Below, one piece after another: positions 22,433 through 32,622 of a stretch of 64,000 nucleotides of DNA (position 1 is its first letter; each line of letters starts with the position of its first letter). The stretch is from positions 1 through 64,000 of the forward strand of contig NC_090773.1 in NCBI RefSeq assembly GCF_001761485.1, read 5' to 3'. Position numbers and translations under genes: made by a program. The stretch comes from Yarrowia lipolytica (taxonomy: Eukaryota; Ascomycota; Dipodascomycetes; Dipodascales). The notes under the pieces were generated by a model. It was given only the letters and a program-made list of their open reading frames with translations. It was not told the DNA's origin and ran no database searches.

Positions 22433-22484
22433 CAAACACATTCATGTTAAATATATATACTCATTTCAAAAGCCGGTAGATGGA

Positions 22485-23132
22485 CTAATGGTTCACAGGG
22501 TTGAACTTGCCTGCTTCCCACTGATCCAAAGCACTGTGGATGTTGGTCCAGTATCGCAACAGAATAGTAGCAGCCTTGGCCTTGTCAAGATCATCACTAG
22601 CAAATGCGCTGGTGAGTTCCTTTATCGAGGCCTCAATCCGCTTAGCGTTCTCTTCCTTGAGTGATTCAATCTGGGACTGTTCGGTAGCCTCCTCAATGGC
22701 CTCATGCACCTCCATGATCTCCATGAGGGCCTCCATATCCTCCACACCCTTTGGAGGACCAGAGCTAATATCTTCCTCGTCCTTCTTATCTTCGTCAACG
22801 TCAATGCCTCGGTTCTGGAGAATGTGAATGGCTCGCTGCAGAGGATCGCATAGAGCCTTGTACGCCTTGTTCAGGTCGGCTGATCGTTGCTCCAGCTCCT
22901 CCATGGACATGCCCTGTCGCTGTTCCTCGGTCAGCTGACGCAGTTTATCGGGATGGTACTGGCTCTGTAGTCTCAGGAACTCATTTCGCAGAGCTCGGGG
23001 GTCCAGCTCGAACTTGCCCTTAGGAGGCGCACCATCCGGCAGAGTCTTGGGGAAGTATGAGTAGAACGAGGTCATGGAGCGACGCTGGATACGCATGACG
23101 TTGCAAGTTAGTCGTGGGGCTCTCGAAAACAT
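22485..23132 (-). CDS. JAC1: Mitochondrial J-protein co-chaperone Jac1 (HscB type)
   Basis: This 215-residue protein passes iron-sulfur clusters on by presenting the scaffold Isu1 to the Hsp70 Ssq1 in the mitochondrial matrix. The N-terminus (MFSRAPRLTCNVMRIQRRSM) is basic and Ser/Arg-rich, as in a mitochondrial presequence. The J-domain follows with FELDPRALRNEFLRLQSQY and the essential HPD triplet in YHPDKL. The C-terminal part is the three-helix HscB domain that binds Isu (from about MEALMEIMEVHEAIEEA to the end). The frame is open further upstream to a GTG at 23174, but the first ATG is at 23132. The gene is divergent from the XLF-like gene, with less than 90 bases to that gene's first ATG. 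Confidence 0.92.
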   Translation of the reverse strand: MFSRAPRLTCNVMRIQRRSMTSFYSYFPKTLPDGAPPKGKFELDPRALRNEFLRLQSQYHPDKLRQLTEEQRQGMSMEELEQRSADLNKAYKALCDPLQRAIHILQNRGIDVDEDKKDEEDISSGPPKGVEDMEALMEIMEVHEAIEEATEQSQIESLKEENAKRIEASIKELTSAFASDDLDKAKAATILLRYWTNIHSALDQWEAGKFNPVNH

Positions 23133-23217
23133 CTTGTGTGGCGGTGCAATGGTTGTAGAGAGGTAACAATTCACACAGTTAACCTACAAGAATCTCCCTT
23201 TCTGCTGCTGGTACGAT

Positions 23218-24525
23218 ATGTACGATGAGCTAATCGGATTTAATTTCTGCGTACAGTGTGGGAAGTGTGAAGCTAAAAATCGCGCTTCGGAGTTAGGAGA
23301 TCTCCATATATGCAACATGGTGGAAGCCAACCCCAAAGCCGGAGCTTGGGTTCCTATCACAACTGACGACGGCAGCTTCCAATTTTTCGCCAGATTGACC
23401 ATTTCCAATGGCGGATACACCCTGCATCTTGCTGATGTCGCCAGCTTTCAATTCTGGATTGAAGACCTGCGCAAGGACCGAGTCACTATAAGAGCCGAAG
23501 ATGACGATTGCCTCATCGATGCCAACGACCCCACACAGCATGCACTGCTTCTCGACAAGCTGGGTCAGGCTCTGCGAGAGGGCCAGATCGACATCCGCAA
23601 GACCTCCCGAGGACTACGTATCAGTGTGTCTATGAAGATGGGTGGGGGCACTTTTGAATGGACCTTCCGTGTGTCTCAGGTAACAGAGACGCGTGAGCTG
23701 GTGGACCTTCAACGGACCTTTTTCAGTGGACTTATCACAGTTAGCCATTCACTGCTGTCCCAGGTTGAGTTTCTCGAGTCTCAGCTGTCTCTGAAGGACT
23801 ACCATATTGGAGCTATGCAGAAGCTGTTGGCTGATACCGAGCCAGGACGATCTACAGAGTATAGGCCACGGCGGTTCACTGAGGCAGCATACAAGACCGA
23901 CCCTGTGAAGCTAACTGAGAGTTGGAAGGAAGAACGACCAGCAGTAACCGAAAAAGAGGCCATGCTGTCTTTGGCAAAGGTGGACCCCTCACTGTGGATG
24001 CTACGAGAGACTGAGAAGGAGGTGGAGATCACAGAAATTAAAGAAGACACGAGTTTCGCGGATGACTTTGTGGATGATCAGGTGGAATCAGCCTCGCAAC
24101 TCCCTACACAAGACAAGTCAGAGACTCCAACCGAGTTTGAAACCAAGGACGAGATGGCCCAGATGGGCGTCGACACCCCAGACCTGTGCGAGACTGAAGA
24201 TGAGGAATCTGCTGAGGAAAAAGAGAATATTGGAAAAACTGCAGACGTGAGTAAAGAAGAAACTCCTTCAAGTGAACCTCCACAGACCCCAGAGAAACCA
24301 AAACCTACACCTGCAAGCACTTTCACCGAGCCTTCAGCAAGCCAAAACGATAGCCAAGGCTCTCCTAAACGAAGAATTGGAAGTCTGATCAAGAACATCC
24401 CGTCTTCGCCTATCAAGGGAGAGGACCCAGGTGTCGCATCAAACACTGAAACACTGAAGAGAAAACAGCTGGAACAGACACTACAGAAACAGCGAAGTGC
24501 TGTCAAGAAGAAACGGAGATTTTAG
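23218..24525 (+). CDS. NEJ1: XLF/Nej1-like non-homologous end-joining factor
   Basis: This 435-residue protein has the layout of XLF/Nej1, which bridges XRCC4/Lif1-DNA ligase IV filaments at double-strand breaks in the nucleus. A globular head (WVPITTDDGSFQFFARLTI, then GGYTLHLADVASFQFW) aligns by eye with the XLF head, including its spaced Trp residues. A helical stalk follows (LSQVEFLESQLSLKDYHIGAMQ). The long acidic, disordered tail ends in VKKKRRF, matching the basic-plus-terminal-Phe pattern of the Ku-binding motif at the XLF C-terminus. The first ATG (23218) gives a 33-residue Cys-containing extension; the ATG at 23317 (MVEANPKAGAW) fits the family start better and may be the true one. 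The family call rests on pattern, not on a search. Confidence 0.72.
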   Translation: MYDELIGFNFCVQCGKCEAKNRASELGDLHICNMVEANPKAGAWVPITTDDGSFQFFARLTISNGGYTLHLADVASFQFWIEDLRKDRVTIRAEDDDCLIDANDPTQHALLLDKLGQALREGQIDIRKTSRGLRISVSMKMGGGTFEWTFRVSQVTETRELVDLQRTFFSGLITVSHSLLSQVEFLESQLSLKDYHIGAMQKLLADTEPGRSTEYRPRRFTEAAYKTDPVKLTESWKEERPAVTEKEAMLSLAKVDPSLWMLRETEKEVEITEIKEDTSFADDFVDDQVESASQLPTQDKSETPTEFETKDEMAQMGVDTPDLCETEDEESAEEKENIGKTADVSKEETPSSEPPQTPEKPKPTPASTFTEPSASQNDSQGSPKRRIGSLIKNIPSSPIKGEDPGVASNTETLKRKQLEQTLQKQRSAVKKKRRF

Positions 24526-24701
24526 TGATGCTTCAGAGGCCGCTGTCTGTACTGTAGAGTACAGTACTTTACCATGTTTGTATATATTAACGGGATAATG
24601 TAACAACAGCAGTTTATGTGTTATGAAATGAGATATACTATAGCTACAGTGTGCTGCGTGCTATGATGTGACTGTGTTAGATGCACTGCTCGTTAACTGG
24701 A

Positions 24702-26405
24702 TCAGTTAACCAGACTAAGAACCCATCCAACGGCATCGACGTAGTTCTTGGGATACTCCCCTGTGAATGACTTTTCCATGTCGGCCGAAAGATGCATAAG
24801 GCCACGGAGAAAGGCTAAACGTTCAGGAGCCGGCGCGTTTGACCCCGGTTGGATACTGCGAAGATTGGGGAACTGAAACTGGCGCAGTTCGCTTGGACGC
24901 AGCTGCTCCATTATATCAGATATAGAACCGATACTGGTGGCTCTGTGGATGTTGTGATTCGGGGCCTGAAAAGCCACGGCCATCCGCAGCACCTTAAACA
25001 CAACCTTCTCAAGTTCAGGAAGAAGTTGGTCAGGGCTCTCGATCTTGGGATCGTCAATATACTCAAATTTACGAGGACCTGGTGCTGGTTTTGGTGGTGA
25101 CTGTGGCTGAGGTGTAGCAGGCCGATATGAAACCGCCGCAGGCTTAGGTACTGCACCCTTGTTATGCCTCGACGGTAAGGGTGCCATTTTTCGCGGAGGT
25201 GCGTCTGGGGGTCTTTGGGGTGTTGGTGTACTGGATTTCGTGTCCGGTGGAGAATTACCACTTGTAGACAATTTCCTGGCGTGTCGAGAAGCAAGGCCTC
25301 CAGGGGCCACTTTTCTCGATTTTTGTTGTCTATCGTCTGACGCAGCCGAAGAGGGTGTTTTGGGTTCCCTTTTTCGCTTCGAAGGCTCAACTTCGATGTA
25401 TGTGGAGACATTGGCGTGTTTCGGAGGTGGTCGACTGGGCGGGCTGACATGCCTTGGTGGGGGTGTTGGCTGTGGTGGTGGGATGGGAGGCGCAAGATGC
25501 ACATGTGACCTGTGGCTCGCAGCACCCGTATCTGTGTCCATCATTTCTCCCATGTTTTTGGCGTACTCGTCTGCGGTGATACGTGCAATGGTCTCGGCGG
25601 TCATTCTCTCCTGATACGACACTGTCATGATCTCGTGGATTAAAGCCTTCATACAGAGGTTCTTATCGTCTGAGAGAATGACTATAAACGCGTCGGCCTT
25701 GTGCTGAAAGTATCTACAGCAGTCCAGAATGGCATCATCACCACGTGTACTCTCACCCAGTCTCTCTGACACTTTCTGTCCAAACAGAGCTTGAGAGCGA
25801 GCTCCTAGCTGTTCGAAAATCCATGCGTTGGCCATGCGCGCTCTTTGACCTAGTGACAAGTCCAGATCAATGTCTCCTGTGGATACCGCTCCCGTCTGGT
25901 ACCTGTACTCCATCTTACCTGAGTTTTTCAGACCGTCCAGCTCCTTGATTACTGCCCATGGAACAATGAGAATATGACCATACTGCTCATGTAATGCTGC
26001 CAGCTCTTTCAGAAGCGACAAATGTGAAATTGCAAAGTTAGTGTCGATGATGAGCAGCAGCCTATTCTCAAATCGCAGTGCCGGTGGCTCTCCCGTATGG
26101 CCCTCCAGGTCAAGATCGAGCTGGTTTCGGATCTCCTGGGTTGCCTTTGTAATCGATGAAATCTCCTCCAACCCTAGAATGTCTGTTGCATGAGCCTTCC
26201 TCGGCGATCTGCTCCTCCGGGTCTTCATTTTCGGCAGAGGCACGTCCGAGTAATCCTCTTGGGGCGAACTGCTCCTACTTGTAGTCCGTGGGATTTTCAG
26301 CTTCATTTTCGGTAATGGCACATCTGAGTAGTCGGGCTGTGAGTGGGGTCGTGTACTTGCCGTGACAGGTTTCTTCGGAGGGCTGCTCCCCCAATATTGG
26401 TTCAT
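24702..26405 (-). CDS. SWT1: Nuclear PIN-domain endoribonuclease Swt1
   Basis: This 567-residue protein resembles Swt1, an RNA endonuclease that acts in perinuclear mRNA quality control with the TREX/nuclear-pore system. The PIN domain begins with LLLIIDTNFAISHLSLLKEL, where the Asp is the first metal ligand. It continues with ILIVPWAVIKELDGLK, a conserved basic/Glu block, and STRGDDAILDCCRYF and VILSDDKNLCMKAL, carrying the remaining acidic residues. A Pro/Ser/Lys-rich linker follows, then a helical C-terminal domain. The N-terminal tail contains DYSDVPLPKMK twice, about 30 residues apart. The frame is open upstream only to TTG, so the ATG at 26405 (MNQYWGSSPPKK) is chosen. The gene is convergent with the XLF-like gene, with about 175 bases between stops. 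Confidence 0.87.
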   Translation of the reverse strand: MNQYWGSSPPKKPVTASTRPHSQPDYSDVPLPKMKLKIPRTTSRSSSPQEDYSDVPLPKMKTRRSRSPRKAHATDILGLEEISSITKATQEIRNQLDLDLEGHTGEPPALRFENRLLLIIDTNFAISHLSLLKELAALHEQYGHILIVPWAVIKELDGLKNSGKMEYRYQTGAVSTGDIDLDLSLGQRARMANAWIFEQLGARSQALFGQKVSERLGESTRGDDAILDCCRYFQHKADAFIVILSDDKNLCMKALIHEIMTVSYQERMTAETIARITADEYAKNMGEMMDTDTGAASHRSHVHLAPPIPPPQPTPPPRHVSPPSRPPPKHANVSTYIEVEPSKRKREPKTPSSAASDDRQQKSRKVAPGGLASRHARKLSTSGNSPPDTKSSTPTPQRPPDAPPRKMAPLPSRHNKGAVPKPAAVSYRPATPQPQSPPKPAPGPRKFEYIDDPKIESPDQLLPELEKVVFKVLRMAVAFQAPNHNIHRATSIGSISDIMEQLRPSELRQFQFPNLRSIQPGSNAPAPERLAFLRGLMHLSADMEKSFTGEYPKNYVDAVGWVLSLVN

Positions 26406-27387
26406 GTTGGGGTTCGTGCAAGTAAAAGTACCGCCAATCCGCAAATATTGCCTGTGCCGTATAATGCCGTTAGAGCCGTGATAGTGAGCCTGCTCGTCCC
26501 CGTGTCGTGTTTGATCCTTCGCGTCCTGCTTATCGGATCTGCTTAGTGATGGCCAGAGATGCTGGGAAGTAAATTACAGCGTGTGGCCTACTTGTAGTAC
26601 AGTAATCATACAGGTACAGTTTATACCTGTACGAGCAGTTGGGAGTTCGGCTAAAATTGAAGGTGGTCTTCGCGGTGATTATATGGGTGGACAAATGACT
26701 TGAGTTGTTCTAGAGCATCTCCTGACTTATTTTTTCATACCAATGGCAAAGAGATGTCAGCCGTCATTGGTTTAAATTAAATGCTACAGTGGCCTTCTCG
26801 CCTTCCCATACCCATTTTTTCTGACCACTATCGTGGTGGGGGAACAACATGTACTGTGAAGTAGATGCCGAAAACGTGCAAAACAAGCAGTAGTCTGAGC
26901 TAAGCAAGAGACTGGTAAATGAATATTGAAGCGATGAACACGGTCTTCCCATACCTGGGTCAAACCCGTTGAACGCCGACCGATAAGAGCTCTCTCAGAA
27001 CCCACATTCATTCTGAGTTACACTGCCTGCAGTTCAGGAGCTGGGGAAAAAACTCACGTAGGTCCTGTTCATGCATGCAATAAACAATAATCCATTGTTT
27101 GCTGGAAGTGCGTTCGAGGGATATCCACATCTTGCGTAAAGTACAGCAATTGAAAGTATGCTGGCACATTTTGCACTATACAATCTGAACACATGCAATT
27201 CGTTTGCGTCTCTCAATATTCTCCCTATAGTACATGCTGTAATATGTCAGTCACTGTGTCACGCACTGGTTTCAGCTTGCTCCACCTCTCCTAAATATAA
27301 CCTTCGGACATGCATCTAGAAATTAACCGCAGCACTAACCTACCACCTTAGATACACACCACTCCGTTCATTGCACCCGCTAACAGC
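26406..27387. other. Divergent promoter region SWT1/PER33
   Basis: About 980 bases between two divergently transcribed genes. Short GTAC-type motifs occur around 26591-26635. No gene or RNA is recognised. Confidence 0.5.
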
Positions 27388-28365
27388 ATGCCCGAAGAAC
27401 CAGTCCAGGGAATCCAGTCGGCCGCCATGTTCGTGGACCCCATGACGGGCCACTTACCAGCCACCACAGACACCCCTGGCTTTCTAGCTCGTCCCAAGGG
27501 CGACATCAACCCCCAGAAGAAGGCCGACAAAATGGTCCCACTGCACGTTCTGTGGTTCTTCTCACACCAGGCCATTGTTGGCACTGGAGCTTGCTATTTT
27601 GCGCTATTCTTCATGGGCCTGTGCAACTGTAAGCTCGCCAGAGGCCTCTATCGAATCTTCTTTCTGGCGTGTATCTCCGCCTACTACACGTCCATCTACC
27701 GAAAGTACGGAGGCCAGCGACCCTCACGATACGTGCTGCTTCAAACAGATACATTCCAGTACCTTCTGATGGCCCTGCTGTTTCTCATTTCGCGACGCAG
27801 CATCTTCAAGTTGTTCCCCTTCTTCATGTACTCAGTGATGCATGTCGCTGAGACTCTGCGACGACGAGTGCTGAAGCGAGACTCGCCATTGGCCCACCAG
27901 CTCAACGATAATATCCTCAAGTTTGAGGCCCCCATCCAACGCATTGTCGCCGACTCTGAGATTCTTATTCTTCTCAGAATCCTCCTTAACGCTATTTTGT
28001 TTAGACAGGGCGCTGCCGTATGTCTGCTCATCTATGTTGTCATCTTCAGACTGCGAGTTGCCTACTCGCCGCCAATCCAGGAGTCTCTCAAGCGGCAGGA
28101 GGAGCGAATCGACGACGTGGTCGCTCAGTCATGGGTCCCTGAACCCGTCAAGAAGCACTGGGGCCGATTCAGAGACCTCGTCGACAACTACGAGCACTCG
28201 CGACTAACATCACTCCACGACGATCCTGATGATGATCTCGTGGAGGTGCATTCTGACGAGGAGGGCTACGACCAGAATGAGGACCCTGATGATATTCGAA
28301 ACGTGCCTAAGAAGAAGACTGTTAAGAGACGAGCTGATCTCGACGAGAATGACAAAAAGGAGTAA
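27388..28365 (+). CDS. PER33: Pom33/Per33/TMEM33-family membrane protein
   Basis: This 325-residue multi-pass protein belongs to the Pom33/Per33 (TMEM33, Tts1) family of the ER and nuclear envelope, which shapes curved ER membrane and helps place nuclear pores. Hydrophobic segments are seen at about VLWFFSHQAIVGTGACYFALFF, YRIFFLACISAYYTSIY, YLLMALLFLISRR, LFPFFMYSVMHVAETL and ILLRILLNAILFRQGAAV. The C-terminal cytosolic part contains an amphipathic helix, as expected for the membrane-curvature-binding region, and then a highly acidic and finally basic tail (KKKTVKRRADLDENDKK). The length and order fit the family. Yeast has two paralogues, Pom33 and Per33; which one this single gene represents cannot be told, so the symbol is provisional. 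Confidence 0.85.
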   Translation: MPEEPVQGIQSAAMFVDPMTGHLPATTDTPGFLARPKGDINPQKKADKMVPLHVLWFFSHQAIVGTGACYFALFFMGLCNCKLARGLYRIFFLACISAYYTSIYRKYGGQRPSRYVLLQTDTFQYLLMALLFLISRRSIFKLFPFFMYSVMHVAETLRRRVLKRDSPLAHQLNDNILKFEAPIQRIVADSEILILLRILLNAILFRQGAAVCLLIYVVIFRLRVAYSPPIQESLKRQEERIDDVVAQSWVPEPVKKHWGRFRDLVDNYEHSRLTSLHDDPDDDLVEVHSDEEGYDQNEDPDDIRNVPKKKTVKRRADLDENDKKE

Positions 28366-28703
28366 CCGTGGAGGACAACAGGAAGTGAAGCAATTGTGTA
28401 ATATATTCAAGTATAAGTAAAAACATATATTCTAGCTACTGCTGCATATTGCAAGAATAATTTATAACATTTTTGTGTTTTGAATGTAATGCTTTTGTAC
28501 TCGTGCCGATGCTGGATTGTATGTACTTGTGTGTGCGTTCATAGGTTAATGTGACGATTGGTTTCGTTATCGCAGTATCTTTACATCCTATGATTTGCCT
28601 ATAAGTTGGTTGTGTGGGTCTGTAACCTTCGAAAAAGATCACCTATCATTTGTCTATAAGTTCATGTTGATGATGGGGTATTGTCCGTCAATTAGATGTC
28701 CCA

Positions 28704-31151
28704 TTATTTAGGAAGGTTCTCCTTGAGAGTCATGAGATCCTCCCAAGCTTTAGTCTCTTCCCAGTAGTTCTTTCCTCGTCCAACAAGCACCCGCACGGCA
28801 CTCTTGCACTTGTACTTCCAGTCAGGACACACCTCGCCTCCATTTCGACCCTCCATCTCTCCAAAGTTCTCGTAAGCCTCGCACAGTTCGCCAAGGAACT
28901 CGACGGCGTCAGCAAACACCTTCTCATGCTCCTGGACAGTTGGAGAGTGAGTGTAGACTCGGAAGCCCTTCTCAAAGCACTCGAGAGCAGCCCAAGGTCG
29001 CTTTCGCCAAATCTCGACCTTGGCAATGGCCTTCCACAATCGAGCGTTGGATGTGAGCAGCTTGGGGATGAGGTTGCAGGTGAGATCAATGCACTCCTTC
29101 TGGAAGAAGGAGAGTCGGGGAGCAATCTCCTCGCCATCGGGACCATCCACAGCTCGAGGGAACTCCGTAGTTACTAGAATGGAAACCAGGGCCTCCACAA
29201 CAGGCACATCAATGGCCTTCTCACCCTCCTTCTCGCCCATAATGGCGATGATGTTCTTGGTTCCTCGCAGAACCTCGTTCCACTCCTCCAGCTCAATGGC
29301 CACTGTCACGTAGTTTGCCCAGATTCTCCAGTCGGAGTTTTCAGATGCAGCACGGGTCGACTTCTTGAGAGCGTTGAAAGCTTCGGTCTTCTTGCCCAGT
29401 CGAAGAAGAGAGGTGGACAAGTTGCTCCAGGCCTTGGGGTCAGTCTCGTCCAGAGAAACACATCGGGTAAAGGCCTCGGCAGCAAGCTCGTACTGCTCGG
29501 TCTCAAGACCACAACATCCATACAGGAACCAGGTGTTGAGATGCAGAGGGTTCACATGCAGAGATTCGTTGAAATGCTTGATGGCGAGATCCAGGTTTCG
29601 CTCAACGCCCTTGGGAGGCATGTAGAACCACTGGCCAAGCGATCGCTTGGATGGAGCGTACTTGCCAAGCTTCCATGCCTTCTCCCAGTACTCGGGCTTA
29701 AGGGTAATGTCACCCATAACGGACCAGCCTCGAGCATCGTCAGGATTCTCGTCCAGGTGCTTCTGCAGAATAGCAATACCCTCCTCCTGCTTGTCGACAG
29801 CAGCTAGACACATGGCCATCTCGGCCCACATTTGCAGTCTCTCGTACAGCCCAAGAGCAGTCTTAAGAGAGCCGATAGACAGGTACTTCTCAGCCAACAG
29901 AGCATCCATGCTCCAGGAAGGAAGAGGCATGGCCTGATGGACGTACCGAAGTCGAGATGCAGGGGAAGCCAGCTTCTCCTCCTCCGCCTTGTCAGCCTCC
30001 TCAAGTCGGGGAATGTATGTCATTGCGCTGTGTCCAAGCTCGTCCACGAGAGCCTGCATCTGCAGAATACCTCGCTCAACGGTCTTTGGGCTGTCAGATT
30101 CAAGAACAGATCTCTCCCAAAGAGCTCGGGAGAAGAGAAGCCAGTTGACTGAACAGCTGGGGGCGTAGATAAGTCGCTGCACGTAGGCAGAGAGCTCTTC
30201 CTTGGCGAAGGGAGCGTCAGTGGCCTGGCACTGTCGAATGTACTGTTCTCGGAGCATCAGAAGAGCGGAATCAATGTCTCTGAGAGGAGGCTGGGCGTTG
30301 GGGTCAATGTCCTGAAGGCCAGGATCAATCTTTCTGTAGAAAGGACTGTCAGGATCTTTTTCGCCCTCCATGGCCGAATAAAGAGGCTTCTCCAGGAAGA
30401 GATCCGAGTTGAGAGGCAATGCTTCGGGAAGTTGGATCTCCTCACCGGAAGCTGTGATTTCCTTTCTGCTCTTGGCAAGCAAAAGAAGGACAGGGTGCTC
30501 GACAGTCTGGAACTTGGTTCGCTTGGCCATAAAACCAGTAAGAGACAGAAGCAGACCACTGGCGTTCTGTCCGAGCTTGAGATCCTGCTCAGCTTTGGAG
30601 TCGTAGTCGTACATGAGCTCAGATCGGGCCTTCTCGAGGTAGTATCGGGTGGCGAGTTCAGAATCGCTTTCCACCAGCTTCTTGAACTTGGGAAAGAGCT
30701 CGGTCAAGGAGTCGTGAATCTCACTGGCGTCAGCAAACAGCAGAGACTGCTGGATAACCAGAGCTCGTGTGAGCCACCACTGGGAGTAGGACTGCAGTTC
30801 GCCTTCTTGCTTCTCCACTAGGGCTCGCAGGAGCTTCAGGGCTTCCACCAGAAGATGAGCAGCCTTGGTAAGGACATTGGCAGGCTCGTTGGAGGCAGAA
30901 AGATCCTTCTGTGTGTAGCCAGACGTGTTCTCTGGGATCAGGCCATCGATCTGGGGCCCAGTAAAGTTGACCTGGATGAAAGACTGGATCAGGGCAGCTG
31001 CCTTCAACAGGTCTGTTTCGGGAGAGTCGGTGGCGTCGGAGAGAGCCTTGTGGGCTTCAGGTAGCTTTCCATTGATAATGAGATCGGCAATTGTGTTGCC
31101 GGAGCCTTCAGCCGGGCTTTCTGATAGAATAAGGGGTCGAAGATACGACAT
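28704..31151 (-). CDS. EMW1: TPR protein Emw1/TTC27
   Basis: This 815-residue protein is the homologue of yeast Emw1 and human TTC27. Its molecular role is poorly defined; in yeast it is essential and linked to cell-wall integrity and glucosamine metabolism. The N-terminal 400 residues are helical and low in recognisable motifs. The C-terminal half carries tetratricopeptide repeats, clearest from RSLGQWFYMPPKGVERNLDL onward: LAIKHFNESLHVNPLHLNTW, then LAAEAFTRCVSLDETDPKAW, then FNALKKSTRAASENSDWRIW. The WFYMPP-containing segment before the repeats is typical of the family. The gene has one frame, no introns, and an ATG at 31151. A gap of about 340 bases to PER33 downstream (convergent) holds nothing evident. 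Confidence 0.88.
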   Translation of the reverse strand: MSYLRPLILSESPAEGSGNTIADLIINGKLPEAHKALSDATDSPETDLLKAAALIQSFIQVNFTGPQIDGLIPENTSGYTQKDLSASNEPANVLTKAAHLLVEALKLLRALVEKQEGELQSYSQWWLTRALVIQQSLLFADASEIHDSLTELFPKFKKLVESDSELATRYYLEKARSELMYDYDSKAEQDLKLGQNASGLLLSLTGFMAKRTKFQTVEHPVLLLLAKSRKEITASGEEIQLPEALPLNSDLFLEKPLYSAMEGEKDPDSPFYRKIDPGLQDIDPNAQPPLRDIDSALLMLREQYIRQCQATDAPFAKEELSAYVQRLIYAPSCSVNWLLFSRALWERSVLESDSPKTVERGILQMQALVDELGHSAMTYIPRLEEADKAEEEKLASPASRLRYVHQAMPLPSWSMDALLAEKYLSIGSLKTALGLYERLQMWAEMAMCLAAVDKQEEGIAILQKHLDENPDDARGWSVMGDITLKPEYWEKAWKLGKYAPSKRSLGQWFYMPPKGVERNLDLAIKHFNESLHVNPLHLNTWFLYGCCGLETEQYELAAEAFTRCVSLDETDPKAWSNLSTSLLRLGKKTEAFNALKKSTRAASENSDWRIWANYVTVAIELEEWNEVLRGTKNIIAIMGEKEGEKAIDVPVVEALVSILVTTEFPRAVDGPDGEEIAPRLSFFQKECIDLTCNLIPKLLTSNARLWKAIAKVEIWRKRPWAALECFEKGFRVYTHSPTVQEHEKVFADAVEFLGELCEAYENFGEMEGRNGGEVCPDWKYKCKSAVRVLVGRGKNYWEETKAWEDLMTLKENLPK

Positions 31152-32622
31152 AGATGTTCACACTAGCAGGTACGTTTTCGCTTCCATGCACAACTGTAAA
31201 AATATATTTATTAGAGTTGGCTGAAATGTCTTGGAAGGCGAGAGAAATTGGTCACGTGCATATTAGCTGAAGTTCCTGTGTGAAAAATTGGGAGTAAAAA
31301 AAATTAGTCCCTCTACCGCGCGTAACCCTAACCTTGAGAGGACATCGTCTGCTGACACGAAGTGGCCGAGACTCACATGCGGCGCTTGGCTTATCGGCGT
31401 GAATGCGGCACGGGATAAAAGGTCAGTCTGCACACATCACCGTATCAGGCTGCTTGAGTGATATCAGCCCCGAGTAACGCAAACGCGGGGTTAGGAAGGT
31501 GGATGAGGGTGTACGGCTTAGCTAAACACTTGGCTGTTCCAGAAGCTTATAGAGGAAGACTTTGCACATTCCTAGCCTAATGGCATTACATGACATGCAA
31601 AATTCTGTAGCTATTGGTCGCATGGTCGTTGGGCTATATTTTTTCTCTCTTGGGCGTGAAGACATTACAAGTAGCCTGTTCACTCGACGCACACCTGCAA
31701 CCGCTGGTAAAGCTTTTGTGACTTAATCATGCATGGCCCCCTAAATCCACGACAATCCATTGGATCTTGATGGTTTGGGTTTTTTAAAGTGGTTCACTTT
31801 TGCTCTCGATGTCGACGATGAAAGTGAGTGGTGTTAAACTGGGGGATCAAAAATATGAGGAGCAGAGAGATTGGGGTCTCACAGGAAGCAGAATTTATAG
31901 CTGGACCCAGCCCCCATCGCCACTGCCTGCGGATGATAGAAAATATTTATAGTAGCGGCTTATTTGGTCTAAAGTAGGGATTTTAGCTACGTTTTTTCAG
32001 TCATGCCTTAGTGCTTTACAATAGCGCTTGTCAGGGTTTACGCTACTGTACGATACTCTTGTGCACCTCAGTGGAATAGAAAACGAAAGAGGCTGGGCTA
32101 ATTTAAACGTCAGAGAATGGCTCTAGGCCAACGGTTCTACAAGCGTGAAAACTGTCACAAAGACGTGGGACGAGTTTCTATCTGTAGAGGGCGTGCTGTT
32201 TCATCCTTGTAGATGAACCACCACCACCCTTCTCCCATAGGTTACTCCCCCACGTGGTGCTTGTCCCTTCCTTTTACACGAGAAAAGTTCCTCTTCGCAC
32301 CCTTTTCACTCAGCCCAAGTGCACGGTTGTAGTGCAAATGAGAAAACTTTAAGGGGAAAAATTGACGAAGCTTAAAGTGGTAACGTTGTGTGAGCTGACA
32401 TGCATATATAGGACAGGGCGGTGGCAGATGTCGAGTTTTGGTTCTTCACCACCAACACCAGCAACCCTCTCGTCCACTAAGAGCGAGAGACCCCAACTAC
32501 TGATAACGCTGGTCGACCTTAATTTTCTTTCCGCTCCCAAATTTGTGAGGGAACCTCCTTGAGAGAAACACGACAATTCACTCATCACCACCAAGTAACG
32601 CCAAAGCGCCCCCATCACTAAA
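31152..32622. other. Long divergent intergenic region EMW1/Alr-type gene
   Basis: About 1.5 kb with no gene. A GTGAGT in ATGAAAGTGAGTGG (31818-31831) looks like a 5' splice site and might mark a 5'-leader intron of the metal-transporter gene, but no convincing branch-point/acceptor pair was assigned. The sequence GTAACCCTAACC at 31322-31333 is telomere-like but isolated. The length suggests extensive transcriptional control. Confidence 0.4.

Noticed and set aside
31322-31333. GTAACCCTAACC as telomere repeat
   Set aside because: Single short match inside unique DNA, not an array.
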